Program-made: the position numbers and the translations under genes | NCBI GenBank assembly: GCA_009842375.1 | Contig: VYFM01000163.1 | Span: 1-6,180, forward strand | DNA: 6,180 nucleotides | Direction: 5' to 3' | Source of the DNA: Candidatus Poribacteria bacterium | GTDB lineage: Bacteria; Poribacteria; WGA-4E; WGA-3G | Shown: one piece after another, positions 4,439 to 6,180 of the stretch | Position numbering within the stretch: position 1 is the stretch's first letter | Layout: the number at the start of each line of letters is the position of its first letter | Notes under the pieces: model-generated | Told to the model about the DNA's origin: nothing | Database searches by the model: none | Seen by the model: only the letters and a program-made list of their open reading frames with translations

Positions 4439-6180
4439 GTGAACAAACCACTAAAAGGATTCATTACCTATTCCCACAAGGATACAGAACAAAAAGACGA
4501 ATTACGGGAACGTCTTGCTGTAATGAAGCAGAAAAACGAGTTAGTAACCTGGGATGATGGTCAACTCACACCAGGGGACGAAGCCCTTCAAGAGGATATT
4601 CTCAAAAAGGTTGCAGATTCTGATATACTCCTCTATCTCGTCTCATCTGCGAGTCTTGCCTCTGAAAACTGCAATAGGGAATTAGCTGAGGCTTTAAATC
4701 AAAAAATAAGAGTGATCCCGATTATCCTTGAGTATTGCGATTGGCTGCGTCATGAAGTGAGTCGTTTTGAAGTTCTTCCGAACAAAGGTACACCTATTGT
4801 TGAATGGCAGCCTGAGAGTAAAGGTTGGCAAAACGTGGTTAATGGTATCTGGGAAGCCGTTGATAAAATACGAGCACAAGCAAATATCCCGTCTGAAAGT
4901 ACTCAGAACGATCAACTTGCTGAGTGGGTGTTCCAACAGGGAAACTTCTTAAGCATGTTGAAGCAATTTAATAGGGCAATTGAGGCATATTCACATGCGA
5001 TATGTCTCAAACCTAATGATGCCGATGTTTATAACAACCGCGGTGCTGCTTACGCGGAAACAAATAAGATTGATCTTGCAATCAAAGACTTTAACACGGC
5101 TATTGACCTCAAATCGGATGAGGTTGGCTTTTATAGCAATCGCGGAATTGCTTACCACAAAAAAGGCAAAATTGATATAGCAATAAAAGACTATAACAAA
5201 GCAATAAAACTCAATCCTGACTATCATGGTACCTATTACAATCTCGGTGTAACTTATGAAAAAATAGGAAAGATTGATATAGCTATAAAAAACTACAGTA
5301 AAGCAATACACCTTAAACCTGATTATGTAGAAGCCTATAACAGTCGTGGGGCTGCTTATATGGAAAAAGGCAATTTCGACCTCGCGATTGAAAACTGTAA
5401 CAAAGTGATAAAGATTGACCCCCATAATGCTATAGCTTATAACAATCGAGGACTGGCATATAACAAAAAAGACGATCACAACCAAAGCATCAAAGATTGT
5501 ACCAAAGCAATATATCTCAAGCCTGATTTGGCAGAAGCATATTACAATCTTGGTATTGCTTACTTCTGGAAAGAAGATTATGATCGTGCTATTGAAAACT
5601 ATAACACCGCCATAAAATTCAAACCTGATTATGCTGATGCATATAGTAATCGTGGGGCAACACACAAGAAAAAAGGAAATTTTGACATTGCTGTCAGAGA
5701 TTGCACTAAAGCGGTACAACTTAACCAAGATAATGCCAACGCTTATACTGTTAGAGCCGACGTTTACGTAGAACAAAACAATTTTGAGGATGCTATGCAG
5801 GACTACAACACAGCAATAAACCTTAATCCCGACAGCACCGTAACTTTTAATAATCGCGGTATTGCTTATGGCAAGCAAGGCGATTATAACAGTGCTATTA
5901 TAGATTTTAACAAGGCAATACAACTTGATACCAAATATGCCGATGCGTATGGCAATCGTGGTACTGCTTACAACCAAAAAGGTGAAATTGATAAAGCCAT
6001 TGCAGACTTTACTAAAGCCATACAGCTCAAACCAAATAATGTTAGCACTTATTATTACTTGCGAGGGTTAACTTACAGTAAAAAAGGTTATGATTCTAGG
6101 AAAAGAGATATTGTTGAACTTGCTATTCAAGATTTCAATAAGGCGATTCAACTTAAACCTGACTATACTGAGGTATATAC
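4439..6180 (+). CDS. TIR domain-TPR repeat protein, probable immune effector (3' partial)
   Basis: The frame opens with GTG after a strong ribosome-binding site and is open to the window edge (580 codons visible). Residues ~5-140 are a bacterial TIR domain: strand GFITYSHKD (7-15), BB-loop region WDDGQLTPGDEAL (38-50), DILLYLVSSASLAS (62-75), Glu81 in the CNREL motif at the place of the catalytic NADase Glu, and VIPIILEYCDW (92-102). After a short linker (~145-160) come TPR repeats: eleven exact 34-residue units (161-534), a 42-residue twelfth (535-576), and the start of a thirteenth. The consensus is roughly AYxNRGxAYxKKGxxDxAIxDFNKAIxLKPDY. No membrane segment or signal is seen, so it is probably cytoplasmic. 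Bacterial TIR domains of this kind often hydrolyse or cyclise NAD+ in antiphage defence; the TPR superhelix would sense or oligomerise. That role is inferred from family and from the toxin-antitoxin neighbours. The C-terminus, perhaps with another domain, lies outside the window. Confidence 0.9.
   Translation, partial: MNKPLKGFITYSHKDTEQKDELRERLAVMKQKNELVTWDDGQLTPGDEALQEDILKKVADSDILLYLVSSASLASENCNRELAEALNQKIRVIPIILEYCDWLRHEVSRFEVLPNKGTPIVEWQPESKGWQNVVNGIWEAVDKIRAQANIPSESTQNDQLAEWVFQQGNFLSMLKQFNRAIEAYSHAICLKPNDADVYNNRGAAYAETNKIDLAIKDFNTAIDLKSDEVGFYSNRGIAYHKKGKIDIAIKDYNKAIKLNPDYHGTYYNLGVTYEKIGKIDIAIKNYSKAIHLKPDYVEAYNSRGAAYMEKGNFDLAIENCNKVIKIDPHNAIAYNNRGLAYNKKDDHNQSIKDCTKAIYLKPDLAEAYYNLGIAYFWKEDYDRAIENYNTAIKFKPDYADAYSNRGATHKKKGNFDIAVRDCTKAVQLNQDNANAYTVRADVYVEQNNFEDAMQDYNTAINLNPDSTVTFNNRGIAYGKQGDYNSAIIDFNKAIQLDTKYADAYGNRGTAYNQKGEIDKAIADFTKAIQLKPNNVSTYYYLRGLTYSKKGYDSRKRDIVELAIQDFNKAIQLKPDYTEVY
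4919..6180 (+). repeat. Tandem 102-bp repeats encoding TPR units
   Basis: Units begin at 4919, 5021, 5123, 5225, 5327, 5429, 5531, 5633, 5735, 5837, 5939 and 6041. The first eleven are exactly 102 bp with no indels, and the twelfth is 126 bp (24 bp, 8 codons, longer). The units are related rather than identical at DNA level; the best kept parts encode Asn-Arg-Gly-x-Ala-Tyr and Lys-Ala-Ile-x-Leu-Lys-Pro. The phase-locked repeat also creates a long stop-free stretch on the opposite strand, which is an artefact. Confidence 0.92.

Noticed and set aside
4694..4936. Short - strand frame opposite the TIR domain
   Set aside because: It is opposite a clear TIR-coding region and shows no ribosome site or recognisable motif.
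4767..5180. Short + strand frames with ATG starts inside the TIR-TPR gene
   Set aside because: They are in other frames than the continuous TIR-TPR frame and have no family-like content.
4991..5977. Long open frame (328 codons) on the - strand
   Set aside because: It lies wholly opposite the TPR repeats and is itself a 34-residue periodic, Ile/Val-rich mirror of them. It is open only because the repeated codons lack reverse-strand stops.
4919..6180. CRISPR array or minisatellite
   Set aside because: The 102-bp periodicity is in frame and encodes TPR helices; units vary throughout and there is no repeat-spacer pattern.

Overview
The window reads as a stretch of bacterial chromosome, fairly AT-rich by eye. 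All recognisable genes lie on the + strand. An LptE-like lipoprotein points to a diderm (outer-membrane) bacterium. An LptE-like gene, a DUF6599-type lipoprotein and a COG2159-type amidohydrolase, followed by toxin-antitoxin cassettes and a TIR-TPR protein, recall uncultured lineages such as Candidatus Poribacteria. That taxonomic guess is an inference from gene style; no marker gene is present.

Layout. Positions 7-1664 hold two lipoprotein genes in tandem, 2 bp apart: an LptE-like protein and a DUF6599-like protein. The second ends at an amber codon that is followed in frame by 13 more plausible codons. Positions 1754-2509 encode an amidohydrolase-2 family protein that lacks the usual N-terminal HxH metal motif and has Asn where the last metal-site Asp is expected. 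Positions 2510-2658 are intergenic and end in a strong sigma70-like promoter placed so that the next mRNA would be leaderless or nearly so.

Positions 2659-4313 are an accessory block with two toxin-antitoxin modules of opposite gene order. The first is toxin then antitoxin: a HigB/Gp49-type killer and an XRE-type antidote, 5 bp apart. The second is antitoxin then toxin: an AbrB/VapB-type antitoxin and a PIN_3-type RNase, overlapping by 14 bp. Each module is followed at once by a copy of a diverged ~120-bp repeat. Both copies start with the same 13 bases and end in a CAAT-N4-ATTGTGG palindrome. One copy carries a small open frame and a strong promoter-like site; the other has a broken version of the frame.

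Positions 4439-6180 hold the start of a large gene with a GTG start: an N-terminal bacterial TIR domain with a recognisable catalytic Glu, then at least twelve TPR repeats, running off the window edge. TIR domains of this type are commonly NAD-consuming immune effectors, and the TPR array would be the likely sensor or oligomerisation part. With two toxin-antitoxin modules directly upstream, positions ~2600-6180 look like a small defence island. The most interesting signals are the shared repeat/palindrome before the second toxin-antitoxin operon and before the TIR gene, the TIR-TPR protein itself, and the two suspicious amber codons at 1662 and 1721.
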